A DNA stretch of 64,000 nt from Bacteroides faecis MAJ27 (lineage in GTDB: Bacteria > Bacteroidota > Bacteroidia > Bacteroidales > Bacteroidaceae). Every line of letters starts with the position of its first letter. Positions within the stretch are counted from its first letter, which is position 1. The translations under genes and the position numbers were made by a program. Positions 45,748 to 57,000 of the stretch are shown piece by piece. The notes beneath the pieces were generated by a model that was not told where the DNA came from, did not search any database, and was given only the letters and a program-made list of their open reading frames with translations. Location of the stretch: positions 1 to 64,000 of the forward strand of contig NZ_FNNN01000001.1 of assembly GCF_900106755.1 (NCBI RefSeq), read 5' to 3'.

Positions 45748-48700
45748 TAGAATTTTAAATTAACGCCCATTTTCACTGTTTTGGGTTGCATTAGCTTTGC
45801 ATTATCAAAACCTTGCATATTCTCAGCATAAGAATAAGAGAATTCAGGGTCCATTCCCAGATAATCTGTAAAGGTCAACAGGTTTTCGCCCGTCACATAT
45901 ATTGTTCCCGAACGGAAGAAATTCCAAAGTGTTTTAGAGAAAGTGTAGCTTAATGTCACATTCTTCATTCTCAGATAAGATGCATCTTCCATCCAGCGAG
46001 AAGAGAAATAGCTATTACCCACAGGATCTTTCCATGTTGCCTTCGGCATATCGGTCTTCTGTCCTTCTACTGTCCAACGGTTTACGGCTGCAATACTCTG
46101 ATTGTTAGTGGTAGACATAGCCTCCAGTTGTTGTCTGACAGCATTGTATGCGATGTTGTCTTTTGAATATGAGAACTCTGCAGAAAGTGCGAATCCTTTG
46201 TATTTCAGTTGTGTATAGAAACCTCCAAAATAAGAGGGAGCAGCACTGCCAAGAAGAACACGGTCTTTATCGTCGATGCGGTTATCGCCATTCTGATCTA
46301 CAAAACGTACATCTCCGGCATTGTAACGACGTCCGGTACGGTTGCTGAGATTTGCAGCGTCAGCTTCAGCTTGTGTGGAGTATACTCCATTTGCCTGATA
46401 ACCGTAAAATTGGTAAGAAGATTCTCCCACACGGTTGACCATCTGCACACCATTATCGTAACTCAACACGATTTGTTCCTCACCACCCAATGACTTGATC
46501 TTATCTCTGGAGCGAGTGATGTTTCCACCTACGACCCACTCAAAGTTACGAGTGCGTACCAATGAAGCCTGCACTGACAACTCTATACCTGTATTCTCTA
46601 ACTTACCGACATTCGCATAATAAGGAACCGATCCATAAACAGATGAAAGAGGCATAGCAGATATCATATCGCTGATTTGATTATTGTAATAATCAAAAGT
46701 TAGGTTCAAACGATTGTTCAGTACAGACAAGTCCAGTCCGAGATTCAAGGAAGCATTCTTCTCCGGTTTCAATGATACGTTCGGGATATTAGAGCGAACG
46801 ATGGTTGACAACTGCATGTAAGGTACTGTGGAGTAATAGTATCCACCCATCTGTGAAGAGAAACGTGAGTTACCTGTCAGTCCGTATTCGGCACGTACAT
46901 TCAGCTTATTGAGCCATGTAGCATCGAGAAGCGGTTTCCATCCTTTCCCTAGCAAGGTTACTCCTACTGACGGATATGTATAGAAACGGGCAACATCCGT
47001 ACCGGTAGAAGAAGCTGCATCAACAGCTATATTCACAGATGCCTGTACCATACTATTGTAAGTATAGTTGGCATGTCCGTAGAAGTTTGTCCAGTTCCAG
47101 CTATTGATATAACCCAAGAAACGTCTTCCGTCAGTCGTGCTACCCAATGTCTGGTAGAAGTCATTACCGGTGTTACGTCCTTCTCCCGCATCATATTCAT
47201 TCTTAGTAGTCATCAACTGCCATCCGGCTATTGCGTTCAACTGGTGAACATAATTAAACGTTTTCTTATAACTGGCATTCAAGTTAGCAAAGAAATTAGT
47301 CGTTACAGCTACTCCGTCGCTTACTGCATTATTCCGCACACCGTATTTATCACTTAGCGGTACTATAGTAGCTTCACTTGCTCCAGGGATAAAGAGATGT
47401 TCGTTATCGTAATTATAATACAAACCTACTGTTCCAGTTAGTGTCAGTTCTCGAAAAGGATTGTATGCGATACCGGCTTTCATATTCAGATCATATTGGC
47501 GATTACGAGAATCCAACGTATTAATGATAGCTAAAGGATTGCTGACGCTGTAATCTCGGCTCTTGCTCCGTCCGTAGAAATGAGATGCGTAAGTTTTCAG
47601 TGTATTTCCCTCGCGGTCTTTTTCGTATGGACTTAGGAAAGGAGATCTTGCGTAAGCTGCCAATATAGGATTCGTCGTAATATCCATACCCTGCGTCTGA
47701 TAATGTCCGTTCATATAAGCTAAACCTACCGTTGCAAAAATGTTCAGTTGTTTATTGACCAATACATTAGCATTCAGTAATGTATGAAAACGTTCCATAC
47801 TTGTATTATCCATCAGACCATTCTCGCGATAATACCCTAACGACAGGTCGTACTTAGCAATATTGTCACCACCTTCTACTCTGAAAAGATGATCGGTGGA
47901 CGCTGTGTTCTTGTAAATCAAATCCTGCCAGTCTGTATTATTGTTATACAAATAGTTGTAACGTGGATCGTTAGGATTCTGCATGAAGGGGAAATTTGTA
48001 TAGAAGTTCTGCGGATCCTTAGAAATCGTCATACCCATATCTGCCAGATACTGCTTGTAATCATCCAGTCCCATCACCGGCATCCGCTTATCGTTCCAGT
48101 TGATTCCGTATGATCCATAGTAACTCACCCTAGTCTCCAAGTCATTAGATGCGGTACCGTCTGTTTCAATCAAGATTACACCATTGGAGCCCATTGAACC
48201 ATACATAGCTGCTTCCGCACCTTTCAATACAGTGATATTCTGTATATCCTGCAAATGATAGAACTGAAAGATATCACGGGTAAAGCCGCCAATCAGTTCC
48301 GAAGGTGTTTTATCAGGCATATGAGGTACTCCGTTTATCACAATCAAAGGAGCGTTATCACCAGTCAATGTGCGGATACCGCGCAAGTTATAATAACTGC
48401 CTTCTCCCGGCATACCACTACTGCGTTTCATTTGCAACCCAGCAATTTGTCCTGTCAATGCACGATCGATCTTTGTCGTACCCAACATAAAATCTTTTTT
48501 TGTGATATTGGTAGCTGCTGTATAATCTTCCAGCTGCATTTCCCCTTCCCGACGGAAGGGAAGAACCATCGTTTCATTGTATTTATATTGATTTTCCGGA
48601 ATCAATGTAATTACAATATTCGGTCTTTCTTTTACAAGCTGCTTCACTGAGAAATACCCCGGAGCCCATACGGAAATTTCCTTGGCTTTTGAAAGATCTT

Positions 48701-48899
48701 TCACTTCAAACTGGAATGTACCTTCTTTGTTTGTAGTAACATTCATCGTGTCTAACACTGTGACAATGGCACCTTCTACCGGTTGATTCGTCGCTGACAA
48801 AATCTTACCAGTCAATTTCTGGCCTCCTTGTCCCCATGTATTTGCCACTCCACATACGAGTAGCACAGAAATATTAAGTATTTTTTTTATCTTTTTCAT
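45747..48899 (-). CDS. SusC-family TonB-dependent outer-membrane transporter (pair 2)
   Basis: This 1050-aa porin has a signal peptide ending NTWGQ, then a carboxypeptidase-regulatory-like β-domain (about 25-110, GKILSATNQPVEGAIVTVL). The plug (about 120-250) contains LRGIRTLTGDNAPLIVINGV. A 22-strand barrel ends in KMGVNLKF, the aromatic C-terminal residue expected for outer-membrane insertion. It imports glycan fragments with its SusD partner using TonB energy. It lies 16 bases after a FAS1 lipoprotein gene. It is distinct from the SusC at 54020-57286 rather than a recent copy. Confidence 0.94.
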   Translation of the reverse strand: MKKIKKILNISVLLVCGVANTWGQGGQKLTGKILSATNQPVEGAIVTVLDTMNVTTNKEGTFQFEVKDLSKAKEISVWAPGYFSVKQLVKERPNIVITLIPENQYKYNETMVLPFRREGEMQLEDYTAATNITKKDFMLGTTKIDRALTGQIAGLQMKRSSGMPGEGSYYNLRGIRTLTGDNAPLIVINGVPHMPDKTPSELIGGFTRDIFQFYHLQDIQNITVLKGAEAAMYGSMGSNGVILIETDGTASNDLETRVSYYGSYGINWNDKRMPVMGLDDYKQYLADMGMTISKDPQNFYTNFPFMQNPNDPRYNYLYNNNTDWQDLIYKNTASTDHLFRVEGGDNIAKYDLSLGYYRENGLMDNTSMERFHTLLNANVLVNKQLNIFATVGLAYMNGHYQTQGMDITTNPILAAYARSPFLSPYEKDREGNTLKTYASHFYGRSKSRDYSVSNPLAIINTLDSRNRQYDLNMKAGIAYNPFRELTLTGTVGLYYNYDNEHLFIPGASEATIVPLSDKYGVRNNAVSDGVAVTTNFFANLNASYKKTFNYVHQLNAIAGWQLMTTKNEYDAGEGRNTGNDFYQTLGSTTDGRRFLGYINSWNWTNFYGHANYTYNSMVQASVNIAVDAASSTGTDVARFYTYPSVGVTLLGKGWKPLLDATWLNKLNVRAEYGLTGNSRFSSQMGGYYYSTVPYMQLSTIVRSNIPNVSLKPEKNASLNLGLDLSVLNNRLNLTFDYYNNQISDMISAMPLSSVYGSVPYYANVGKLENTGIELSVQASLVRTRNFEWVVGGNITRSRDKIKSLGGEEQIVLSYDNGVQMVNRVGESSYQFYGYQANGVYSTQAEADAANLSNRTGRRYNAGDVRFVDQNGDNRIDDKDRVLLGSAAPSYFGGFYTQLKYKGFALSAEFSYSKDNIAYNAVRQQLEAMSTTNNQSIAAVNRWTVEGQKTDMPKATWKDPVGNSYFSSRWMEDASYLRMKNVTLSYTFSKTLWNFFRSGTIYVTGENLLTFTDYLGMDPEFSYSYAENMQGFDNAKLMQPKTVKMGVNLKF

Positions 48900-48915
48900 A
48901 TCCTGTTTATCAAGG

Positions 48916-50661
48916 TTAATACAAATCTACTGTTGGGCGGAAACACCATGTAGTCGGCTCCATTTCACCTCTTGCCCCTTTCGTAAATTCAATCGTAACT
49001 TCAAGTTCTTCGGTTTTATCAAATATGACAACTCCAAGATCCGTAGAACCATCACGGTCATACCTGCTATCTCTATAAAGCTCACTATATCCACCACCGC
49101 CACGGTCATGATTAGAGCCTTTCATTGTAGAAGATGGAATAGGACCACTTTCACATTTGGGAATCTTCTTCCCATTCAAGTAGAATGTTGCATTCACTTG
49201 CGAACGAGAACCATTAAATCCCATATAGAAATTATATGACCCTGCAGGTATTTTGTAAGGCACTGCAGTATAACCGGTAGTCGAAGCTTTGTCTTCTACT
49301 AATCGATAGCATTTGAATTTAAAAATACCAGGTTGATCAGTGTCAACGACCCACAGCATCATAGATCTACAGTAAATAGCCGGCAGCCATGGCTTTGGCT
49401 GATTTGCACCCACATATTGTTTCACACGATTCATTTGTACATTCTCACCAATATCTTTCAGATAAGTACTGATGTAATTATATCCGGGATAATAGTACTT
49501 TTTATCTTCATCCGTCAATTGGTCAAACGTTTCAAAACGTTCCTTGATTCTCCAAATCAATATCTTGTTGGTCGGTATTTTCAGTGAAGTTATCTTATAA
49601 GCAACACCGTTACTCAACTCTACCGGATTATCAAGATCTACCTTATTTACTGTTGTACGCCATTGTTGATCAAAAACAGAATAAAAGTCCTGCGTTGAAG
49701 CCGGATCACTCTCGTTATAAATAAAATCTTGTTTTACATACTTTTTACTAAAAAAAGCAGTCTGGAATATCCAGTTGTTCAGAATAGAATCTTCACGTTC
49801 CATATTCCACGATTTCAACTTCTCTTTCGCTTCTCTCAGTGCATTCTCTATCAAGTCATTAGAAGGTACCAGCAATGTAGCAGTAATGTTCTCTGAATAA
49901 AGGTCTAACTTCTTATCTGCAAAATACTGACTCTTTTCTGTGAATACAGAGTCATATACCGTATTTCCTGTCTTATCAATTCCTATAGGTGTACTTGCGG
50001 CTTTATCAAATACTCTTTGCGTACGGCTCAACACCATTTCTTTAAAAACAGAGTAATCTTCGTCCGGCAAATCCTTCAAATACTCTATCAATGCTTTAGG
50101 AGTATTAATATAATTTTCCAAGTCATAAATGTAGGCATTATTAGTTTTAATCACCTTCTTCACTTTCGAACCATTGAAATAAATTCCCGGTTCCATACCA
50201 TCCATCGGTTCATTGTAGATTCTTACGGTCACATACTTGCCGTTCCACATCAACAGGCGTTGTCCGTCTTCCAGATTACTGGGGGAAAGAAGAGCATCTG
50301 TTATATGTGCTTCCGCCTTAAATATTTCTTCAGCGGTTGCCTGTCCTTCACTGCCTTCGGCTTTAGTAGTTACCGATTGATCGGTATTGGCAATAGATTC
50401 ATTACCTACCACCATGATGGTGTACATCAGGTTTTTCTCCTGCCATGTTTTAATCACACCTGTCTTGTCGAACAGTGCATACATGTTACTATAATCCTGA
50501 GCTGTCTTCAGGAAATCAGCTGCCGGCTCATCTACAGCTTCAATCTCTGTATTTTCAATCACCGTATCCCACTTGGAATAGTGCGAATCCCAAGTATCCG
50601 TACAGGCACAGAGTCCAATTGAAACCAAAGCGGATGCTATGATATATCTAATTTTCTTCAT
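48916..50661 (-). CDS. FAS1 (fasciclin)-domain surface lipoprotein B
   Basis: This 581-aa lipoprotein has the lipobox GLCAC with Cys20. A fasciclin-like region (about 45-330) includes FLKTAQDYSNMYALFDKTG, LENYINTPKALIEYL and VPSNDLIENALREA. A C-terminal β-sandwich with GSYNFYMGFNGSRSQVNATF and ELEVTIEFTKG follows. Proteins of this type sit next to SusC/SusD pairs and probably act as surface glycan-binding proteins. It lies 5 bases after the previous FAS1 gene and 16 before SusC. Confidence 0.82.
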   Translation of the reverse strand: MKKIRYIIASALVSIGLCACTDTWDSHYSKWDTVIENTEIEAVDEPAADFLKTAQDYSNMYALFDKTGVIKTWQEKNLMYTIMVVGNESIANTDQSVTTKAEGSEGQATAEEIFKAEAHITDALLSPSNLEDGQRLLMWNGKYVTVRIYNEPMDGMEPGIYFNGSKVKKVIKTNNAYIYDLENYINTPKALIEYLKDLPDEDYSVFKEMVLSRTQRVFDKAASTPIGIDKTGNTVYDSVFTEKSQYFADKKLDLYSENITATLLVPSNDLIENALREAKEKLKSWNMEREDSILNNWIFQTAFFSKKYVKQDFIYNESDPASTQDFYSVFDQQWRTTVNKVDLDNPVELSNGVAYKITSLKIPTNKILIWRIKERFETFDQLTDEDKKYYYPGYNYISTYLKDIGENVQMNRVKQYVGANQPKPWLPAIYCRSMMLWVVDTDQPGIFKFKCYRLVEDKASTTGYTAVPYKIPAGSYNFYMGFNGSRSQVNATFYLNGKKIPKCESGPIPSSTMKGSNHDRGGGGYSELYRDSRYDRDGSTDLGVVIFDKTEELEVTIEFTKGARGEMEPTTWCFRPTVDLY

Positions 50662-50666
50662 GGTTA

Positions 50667-52412
50667 TTATTCTATTACAGGTTCAAACAATATATAATCA
50701 AAATACATACGGAATTTATTGTGCGAACTGGCTGCGGGATCTACCACAACTACGTTCAATGTATGAGAAGTCGTCGTTGTAAATTCAAACAATGTTTCTA
50801 CTCCACTCAGGTCCGATGTCAACGGTGTATTGAAACAATCTTGCACATCCCCTGTCTTTCCATCATAAATACGTTTGTTATCGCCACCTTTAAGTCGTTT
50901 CGAATCTAATCTGAAATTGGTCAAACCGGCTTGGCTGCCCTCTTCTCTCGCACCGATAAATTTCATTGACGGATCGTATGCATAGTATAAAGTAATTCTA
51001 TACTTTCCGGCTAAAATAGGTGGAATAGTCAGGTCCAATGTACCGTTGTAGCCGATATTAACTACCAAGGCATCGTTGTTCATCAACTTAGTCCAGTTGC
51101 CTGAAGTGCTGGCTCCCTTTGTGCAATACGACAGATAACTCCAGTCGCTTGCCAACGTGCCACCAGGTCCCATTTCGATCTTATAGGACGAAACTTGCGG
51201 AACAATTTCTTGTCGGCCAATGAACTTGGTGAGTGCTGTATACGTATCCGCGTCATCTCGCGAAACTTGCTGATAAAGCTGCCCTTTTCCCTTTGCCGCA
51301 ATGTAAGAAGACACTTCGGGGTAATCGCAGAAATCGAAGATTACAGGTATCGGCTCAAATTCGGTTTTCACGGGCAGATATCCGTCAATCGGTTGGATAT
51401 ATCCGTTCTTCACGATCTCGTCAGCTTGTTCCTCAATAAACTTAACGCCGTCGTTCAGTCCGCTTTCGGAAATCAGGATCAAATCGTTTGTAGCTTTGGT
51501 GTTCAGCATCTTTCTATATTCCCACGTTTCTCTGTCGAAAGGTTTGGGAAATGTACGAAGAGATTCAAGGGTGCGTTCACCGTTCATAATATGATAGGCC
51601 ATAAACCGGTTCAGTTCGTTATTGGGAAGCTCGTAATCGTTGGTCAAAGCCCCCACCTTAGCAGTCAAATCACTAAAACTGTTGATTCCTTCCTTAGCAA
51701 ATATAGCATCGGATACGGCAAATACGGTGAAGTATTTCCGCAGTTCAACTCTCATTCCCAACGGACCTTCGAGTACAGAATTGACTACACTTAACGAATC
51801 GCTCCATGTTGTTTTCTCCAGCGCTTCACAGAAAATTTTATAATTCCCTTTCTCTACAAGTTTTGCATAGATAGTTTCTACGGCAGGACTCAATACATCA
51901 TCGAGTACATATACACGACCATTGGCTGTACGAATAGCTAACTCGCTGACATGAGCTTCCTTATTAATATAGATAGATTTATCACCACCTTCACTACCAA
52001 AAGAAACTTTCAACGCATCTCCCGAGAGTGTTCTACCCGGCAGTTCACCGCTTTTTACAAAATCCTCCCTGTCAATAGAGTCGTTAATAACATGATATGT
52101 AGCAAGAGTACGGGCATATTCATATCCCAAATCTTCGATAGAAGTGACTCCCTTCTTTTCGTAAAAGCGAAGAACTGCATCATTAGTAGGTGCCAATACT
52201 GTGAAAGCATCCTCTGCGCGGTTCACAGCATTGAACAAATCTCCATATTTCAAAACTTTCACCCATTCGGAGAAATCGTCCGGACGACTCTGGAGATAGG
52301 TTGCAGCAGGTTGTACATCATATACCTTAAATACCGTATCCTTGTACGGATCATCACAGGAATAACAAGTGATGCACAAAATCATTAAGCAAAATCTTAC
52401 AATATTCTTCAT
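50667..52412 (-). CDS. FAS1 (fasciclin)-domain surface lipoprotein A, two FAS1 domains
   Basis: This 581-aa lipoprotein has the lipobox CYSC with Cys19, followed by DDP. Two FAS1 domains are visible, about 35-185 (KVLKYGDLFNAVNRAEDAFTV, LAPTNDAV, TYHVIND, VLDDVLSPAVETIY) and about 190-390 (FCEALEKTTWSDS, FAVSDAIFAKEG, YHIMNGERTL). The C-terminal β-sandwich (about 430-581) ends HTLNVVVVD and YILFEPVIE, resembling carbohydrate-binding modules. It probably binds RG-I at the surface. It overlaps no neighbour and is 8 bases after SusD pair 1. Confidence 0.85.
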   Translation of the reverse strand: MKNIVRFCLMILCITCYSCDDPYKDTVFKVYDVQPAATYLQSRPDDFSEWVKVLKYGDLFNAVNRAEDAFTVLAPTNDAVLRFYEKKGVTSIEDLGYEYARTLATYHVINDSIDREDFVKSGELPGRTLSGDALKVSFGSEGGDKSIYINKEAHVSELAIRTANGRVYVLDDVLSPAVETIYAKLVEKGNYKIFCEALEKTTWSDSLSVVNSVLEGPLGMRVELRKYFTVFAVSDAIFAKEGINSFSDLTAKVGALTNDYELPNNELNRFMAYHIMNGERTLESLRTFPKPFDRETWEYRKMLNTKATNDLILISESGLNDGVKFIEEQADEIVKNGYIQPIDGYLPVKTEFEPIPVIFDFCDYPEVSSYIAAKGKGQLYQQVSRDDADTYTALTKFIGRQEIVPQVSSYKIEMGPGGTLASDWSYLSYCTKGASTSGNWTKLMNNDALVVNIGYNGTLDLTIPPILAGKYRITLYYAYDPSMKFIGAREEGSQAGLTNFRLDSKRLKGGDNKRIYDGKTGDVQDCFNTPLTSDLSGVETLFEFTTTTSHTLNVVVVDPAASSHNKFRMYFDYILFEPVIE

Positions 52413-52420
52413 AGTATATA

Positions 52421-54007
52421 TTAATTTGCAGTTACATCATAATAAGGATTCTGTATTAACATCGGGTTAGTGTCAATCTCACCCTGATTAATAGGCAAAT
52501 ACCATGCATCGGTATTCTTCAGAACCGAACGTATCCAACTGGCACTCACCGTAGAGTTATTCTCAATGATCATATTGATAAACTGATCTTTATATTTAAA
52601 ATTCTGCGATCTGCCGAAGCGTAAAAGGTCATACCAGCGTTTGCCTTCCGCAGCAAATTCAAGATCACGCTCCTGCAACAAGTATCCAAGCATATTTTCT
52701 TGTGATACGGCATTCGTCTGAACACTTAGCGTGGTAACGTTGGCACGGGTACGTATCTTATTGATAAGTTCTAAAGCCTGTGCAAAATTCGCTTCTCCAC
52801 CTTTCCAGATCAATGCTTCAGCTTTCATCAACAATACATCTGCCATGCGGTAGAGTATCCAGTTGGCATCTTTATAAGAACGTGTTGTAGACAATCCGTC
52901 CTTACCGCCGATTCTGAACTTGAAGGGAAGATAACCTTCCGTATTGGAGTTACCAATAACAGTTCCCGAAGAAAGAATAAATGTATTGCCATAACCACGA
53001 ACGGTATTGGAAGTCACCCATGTATCGGTTTGTTCATCAAACAAACGTTTACACATTGCATTCGAGAACTGAAGAGCGGCGACAGTAGATTGTGTCCAAG
53101 AGTAAATATTCGATGGAGATGGATATGTACTCGCTGTAGCATCATCATCAGGAGATTGATTGCGCGACTGATCAAAATTCAGTTCAAATATAGAACCGTT
53201 GCTGTTGCCCGGGAAGAAGATGCTGTACCATTGTTCCGGGTCTTCTACAAATGCCGGACGGAAAGGGGAGGTCGAATTAATCAGCATATCGGCATATCTC
53301 ACACAGCCATCATAATCTTCGCTCCACAAACACACGTCTGCCATCAATGCATACAATGCCCACACAGTGACACGTCCTTTACTCATGCCGGTCCAGTCTT
53401 CATCGTCATACATTTCTTTAGCGGCTCCTGTAGAAAGTGCATCCTCAATGTCCAGTTTGATCTGCGCAATAATCGCTTCTTCCGAAGATTTGGGCACATC
53501 GACCGCATATTCGTCCGTCATGTAGGGTTCCACAATCAGGGGAACTTCTTTAAAGTTGCGCACTAGCGTAAAATATGTCCAAGCCCGCATAAAGTAGGCT
53601 TCAGCCATGTTTGAGTTCATTACTGATTCATGATAGGTCTCATCCTGCCTCTTTACTTCCGGTGCATATTTAATAATGGAGTTCGCCACATTCAGTATGG
53701 AATAGAAACTCGCCCATTTACATTCGTTTGATGAAGAGGTCAACTGGAAATTCTGTAATTCCTGTTTTGACTTACCCGAATATGCATAAATGGATGCCCC
53801 GCGAAGTTCGCCCCAATAAATTAACGTAGGAACTGTCAGACGCATATTGTGGTATCCTTGTGCAAGCACCTCTTCCACCTGTTCCTTTGTTTTCCAGTAT
53901 TCCGGAGATACCTGTTCGTTCTTCGGCAACACGTCCAGCCAATCATTACAACTGGAAGTCAGTAAAGTTGTTCCGGCTATTACTATGTATATTAATAATT
54001 TCTTCAT
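52421..54007 (-). CDS. SusD-family glycan-binding lipoprotein (pair 1)
   Basis: This 528-aa surface lipoprotein has the lipobox LTSSC with Cys20, then NDWLDVLPKNEQVSPEYW, a standard RagB/SusD N-terminus. It contains MAEAYFMRAWTYFTLVRNFKEVPL and, near the C-terminus, LLQERDLEFAAEGKRWYDLLRFG, the most conserved SusD signature. It partners the SusC gene 12 bases upstream. Together they form the first of two complete SusCD pairs in the same operon. Confidence 0.95.
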   Translation of the reverse strand: MKKLLIYIVIAGTTLLTSSCNDWLDVLPKNEQVSPEYWKTKEQVEEVLAQGYHNMRLTVPTLIYWGELRGASIYAYSGKSKQELQNFQLTSSSNECKWASFYSILNVANSIIKYAPEVKRQDETYHESVMNSNMAEAYFMRAWTYFTLVRNFKEVPLIVEPYMTDEYAVDVPKSSEEAIIAQIKLDIEDALSTGAAKEMYDDEDWTGMSKGRVTVWALYALMADVCLWSEDYDGCVRYADMLINSTSPFRPAFVEDPEQWYSIFFPGNSNGSIFELNFDQSRNQSPDDDATASTYPSPSNIYSWTQSTVAALQFSNAMCKRLFDEQTDTWVTSNTVRGYGNTFILSSGTVIGNSNTEGYLPFKFRIGGKDGLSTTRSYKDANWILYRMADVLLMKAEALIWKGGEANFAQALELINKIRTRANVTTLSVQTNAVSQENMLGYLLQERDLEFAAEGKRWYDLLRFGRSQNFKYKDQFINMIIENNSTVSASWIRSVLKNTDAWYLPINQGEIDTNPMLIQNPYYDVTAN

Positions 54008-54019
54008 GTTGATATCGTA

Positions 54020-57000
54020 TTAGAAACTTAAGTTAAAACCAAAAGTATATCGTCTGGATACAGGCGTCGTTGCACCATCAATTGCAAGATCTGTCGGTCT
54101 TGACGGAAGGTTTACTTCCGGGTCCTGACCAGTATAAGAAGACCAGGTAAACAGATTGTATCCTGTAACGAAACATGTCAGTGAAGTGATACCCATCTTG
54201 TTGCAAATGCTTTTTGGGAATGCATAATTCAGTGTCAACTGTTTCAGACGAAGGAAGGAAGTATCTTCCACAAAACGGTCAGAACCTAAAAAGTTGAATC
54301 CTTCGCCATACAATGCACGCGGTATATCTGTAATATCACCTTCGTTTTTCCATCTTCTCAACACAGCCGTACTCTGATTGGCATTACCGTTCATAGACTC
54401 ATTATTCATACGGGCCGTATTCACGACTGACTGTCCGAAACGTCCGTGGAAGAAGGTGTTGACAGAGAATTGTTTGTACTTAATAGTCAATCCGGCACCA
54501 CCGGTCAATGTCGGGTTGGCATTTCCCAGATAGACGATATCATACTGGTTAATCACACCGTCATGATTGATGTCTTCATACATCGCATCTCCCGGTTGAC
54601 AGGTTGCTGTCAAGTTCTTCATCACGATTGGTCTACCTTTGGCATCATTCATTACTTTTCCTTCCGCATCACGTGCGTATGTGGCATCCGTGTTCTGATA
54701 TACTCCCTTGTAACGGTATCCATAGAACGAACCGATAGGACGTCCAACCTCTGCACGGGCAGCGTATTCTCCATTCTTTGGCGAGTAATTCTCCTGTACC
54801 ATATTGGCAGGCAGTTCAGTAATCTTATTCTCATTACGGCTAAAGTTCACATAACCGTTGATGCGCCAGTCTTTGTTCTCAAATAAAACAACATCTGTAC
54901 GGAACTCCCAACCTTTGTTCTCCATTTTACCCGAATTGAAATAACTAATCGATCCGAAACTAGTCGTTGAAGGTAGTTTGTAGTTCTTTTGCAACAAGTC
55001 TTCCACCGTCTTATAATAATAATCGAATGTAAATCTCAAACGACCTTTTAATACAGAAGCATCCAAACCATAGTTATATTCGGTAGAAGTCTCCCATTTC
55101 AAATTATCCAACTGCATACGAGCTTGCTTGGTGGCCGACATATTCATATAGTCTGTTCCCTTCACATAAGCACCCAGATAAACAGAAGCACCGCTGGGAG
55201 CACGTCCACTCTGTCCGATACTGAAACGGAATTTCGCTTCGTCCAACCATTTATCTCTTGCCGTTTTCATAAAAGGCTCATTCTGGAAGTTCCATGCAAG
55301 ACCCACAGCAGGGAAGTAACCCATTCTTTCATTACGTCCCATAGCAGAGTTACCTTCGGCATTGAGAGATCCGTGTACCACATAACGATCAAACAAAGTA
55401 TAGTTCAATACTCCTACAAAAGAGACATTACGTGTTTCCGATTCGCTTGAATTCATGTCGCTGATAGTAGTTCCCACTACCGGATCGGAAAGATCAGAAG
55501 AGGCATTACCATATACTTCGCTATTATAGCCTGAATTGACATACTGACCAGTACGAACTAATACATTCGCAATGATATTATGTTTGTTATTCCAGTTCTT
55601 GATATACATCAACTTGTTCTCTGTCTGTAAAGCCAACTGGTCGGAATAAGCGTCTGCACTCTGATTAGCATATTTGTTAACTTGTTCTACTCCTGTCACT
55701 ACTTGTGGGAGGAAACGACGTGTTTTAATGGCACGCATATTGATAGAAGCCCAACCTTTATAAAAGAATCCCGGCATTATCTCATAATCGGCACGGAATG
55801 TAATCTTACCTTCGCGCTGTACAGTTCTGTTGATAGCTTCATGTGCCATGGCAACAGGATTATAGTTACTCTTTCCATTAAAGGATCCTTCAAAATTCGG
55901 ATCATGATAAGTAAAGTATTCATCGGTCAATGCACCTGTCAGGTCGTTTACTGTAAAAGGTGATTTGTTCGGCATTTTACTCAATGCCTCCGAACGGATA
56001 GTATTAACCCAGTTCGCATCCGTATTGGTCTGTGAATAAGAAAAATCTGCACCGAACTTTAACTTATTAGAAAACTGATAGTTAATGACCATTGAAGTAT
56101 TCAAACGGTTCATAGACGTACCGATAGTAGTACCGATATCACTCATATATCCTAACGAAAAACGATAAGTCGCTTTTTCACCACCACCGTTCATTGAAAA
56201 ACTGTTATCAGAAACCAATGCCTTTTGGCGTACATAATCCAACCAATTGGTATTTTGGTTATATTCATCATAGTATCTCCAGTCCGGATTGTCACCGATT
56301 GCCGGTGCATCAGATAACATATTCAGATATTTATTTCCCGGATTATTCAGACCGATGTATTTGGCAGAATTCCAGATAGATTCCTGCATAAGAGAAGTAT
56401 ATTCCTTACCGTTCAGCATCGGAATAGTACTCGGATCCTCCTTCATCGTCCATTTAGAGGAGAATGAAAAACGAGTTTTACCAACCGTACCTTGTTTTGT
56501 CTTAATAACCAATACACCGTTAGCACCCTGAGTACCCCAAATAGCAGTAGCCGACGCATCTTTCAATACTTCAACTGAGGCTATATCATTAGGTGAGATA
56601 TTTAAAAGGGCACCTAAGTCTTCTTCCGTAGCTGTGCTAAAATTGAAGTCATCACTGATTTCTGTCGGATAAGGCACACCATCGATAACAATCAACGGAT
56701 CAGAAGATGCATTCAACGTACTTGTACCACGGATTCTGATAGCACTACGGCTACCGGGGTCTCCTCCCAAAACAATATCCACACCACCCAACTGTCCTTG
56801 TAGAGCTTCCTCTATGGATACAACAGGCGCAGCAGCAATCAGCTTTTCCATATCGACTTTCTGAGTAGCCGAAACCATTTCTTTGTCCGAAATACCCAAA
56901 TCATTTCTATTTAACCTACGGGCTGAAACGACAACTTCATCCACAGCCATCGATTCTGACTCCAAAGTCACATTCAAAAGAGTTTGCCCCGTATACTTTA

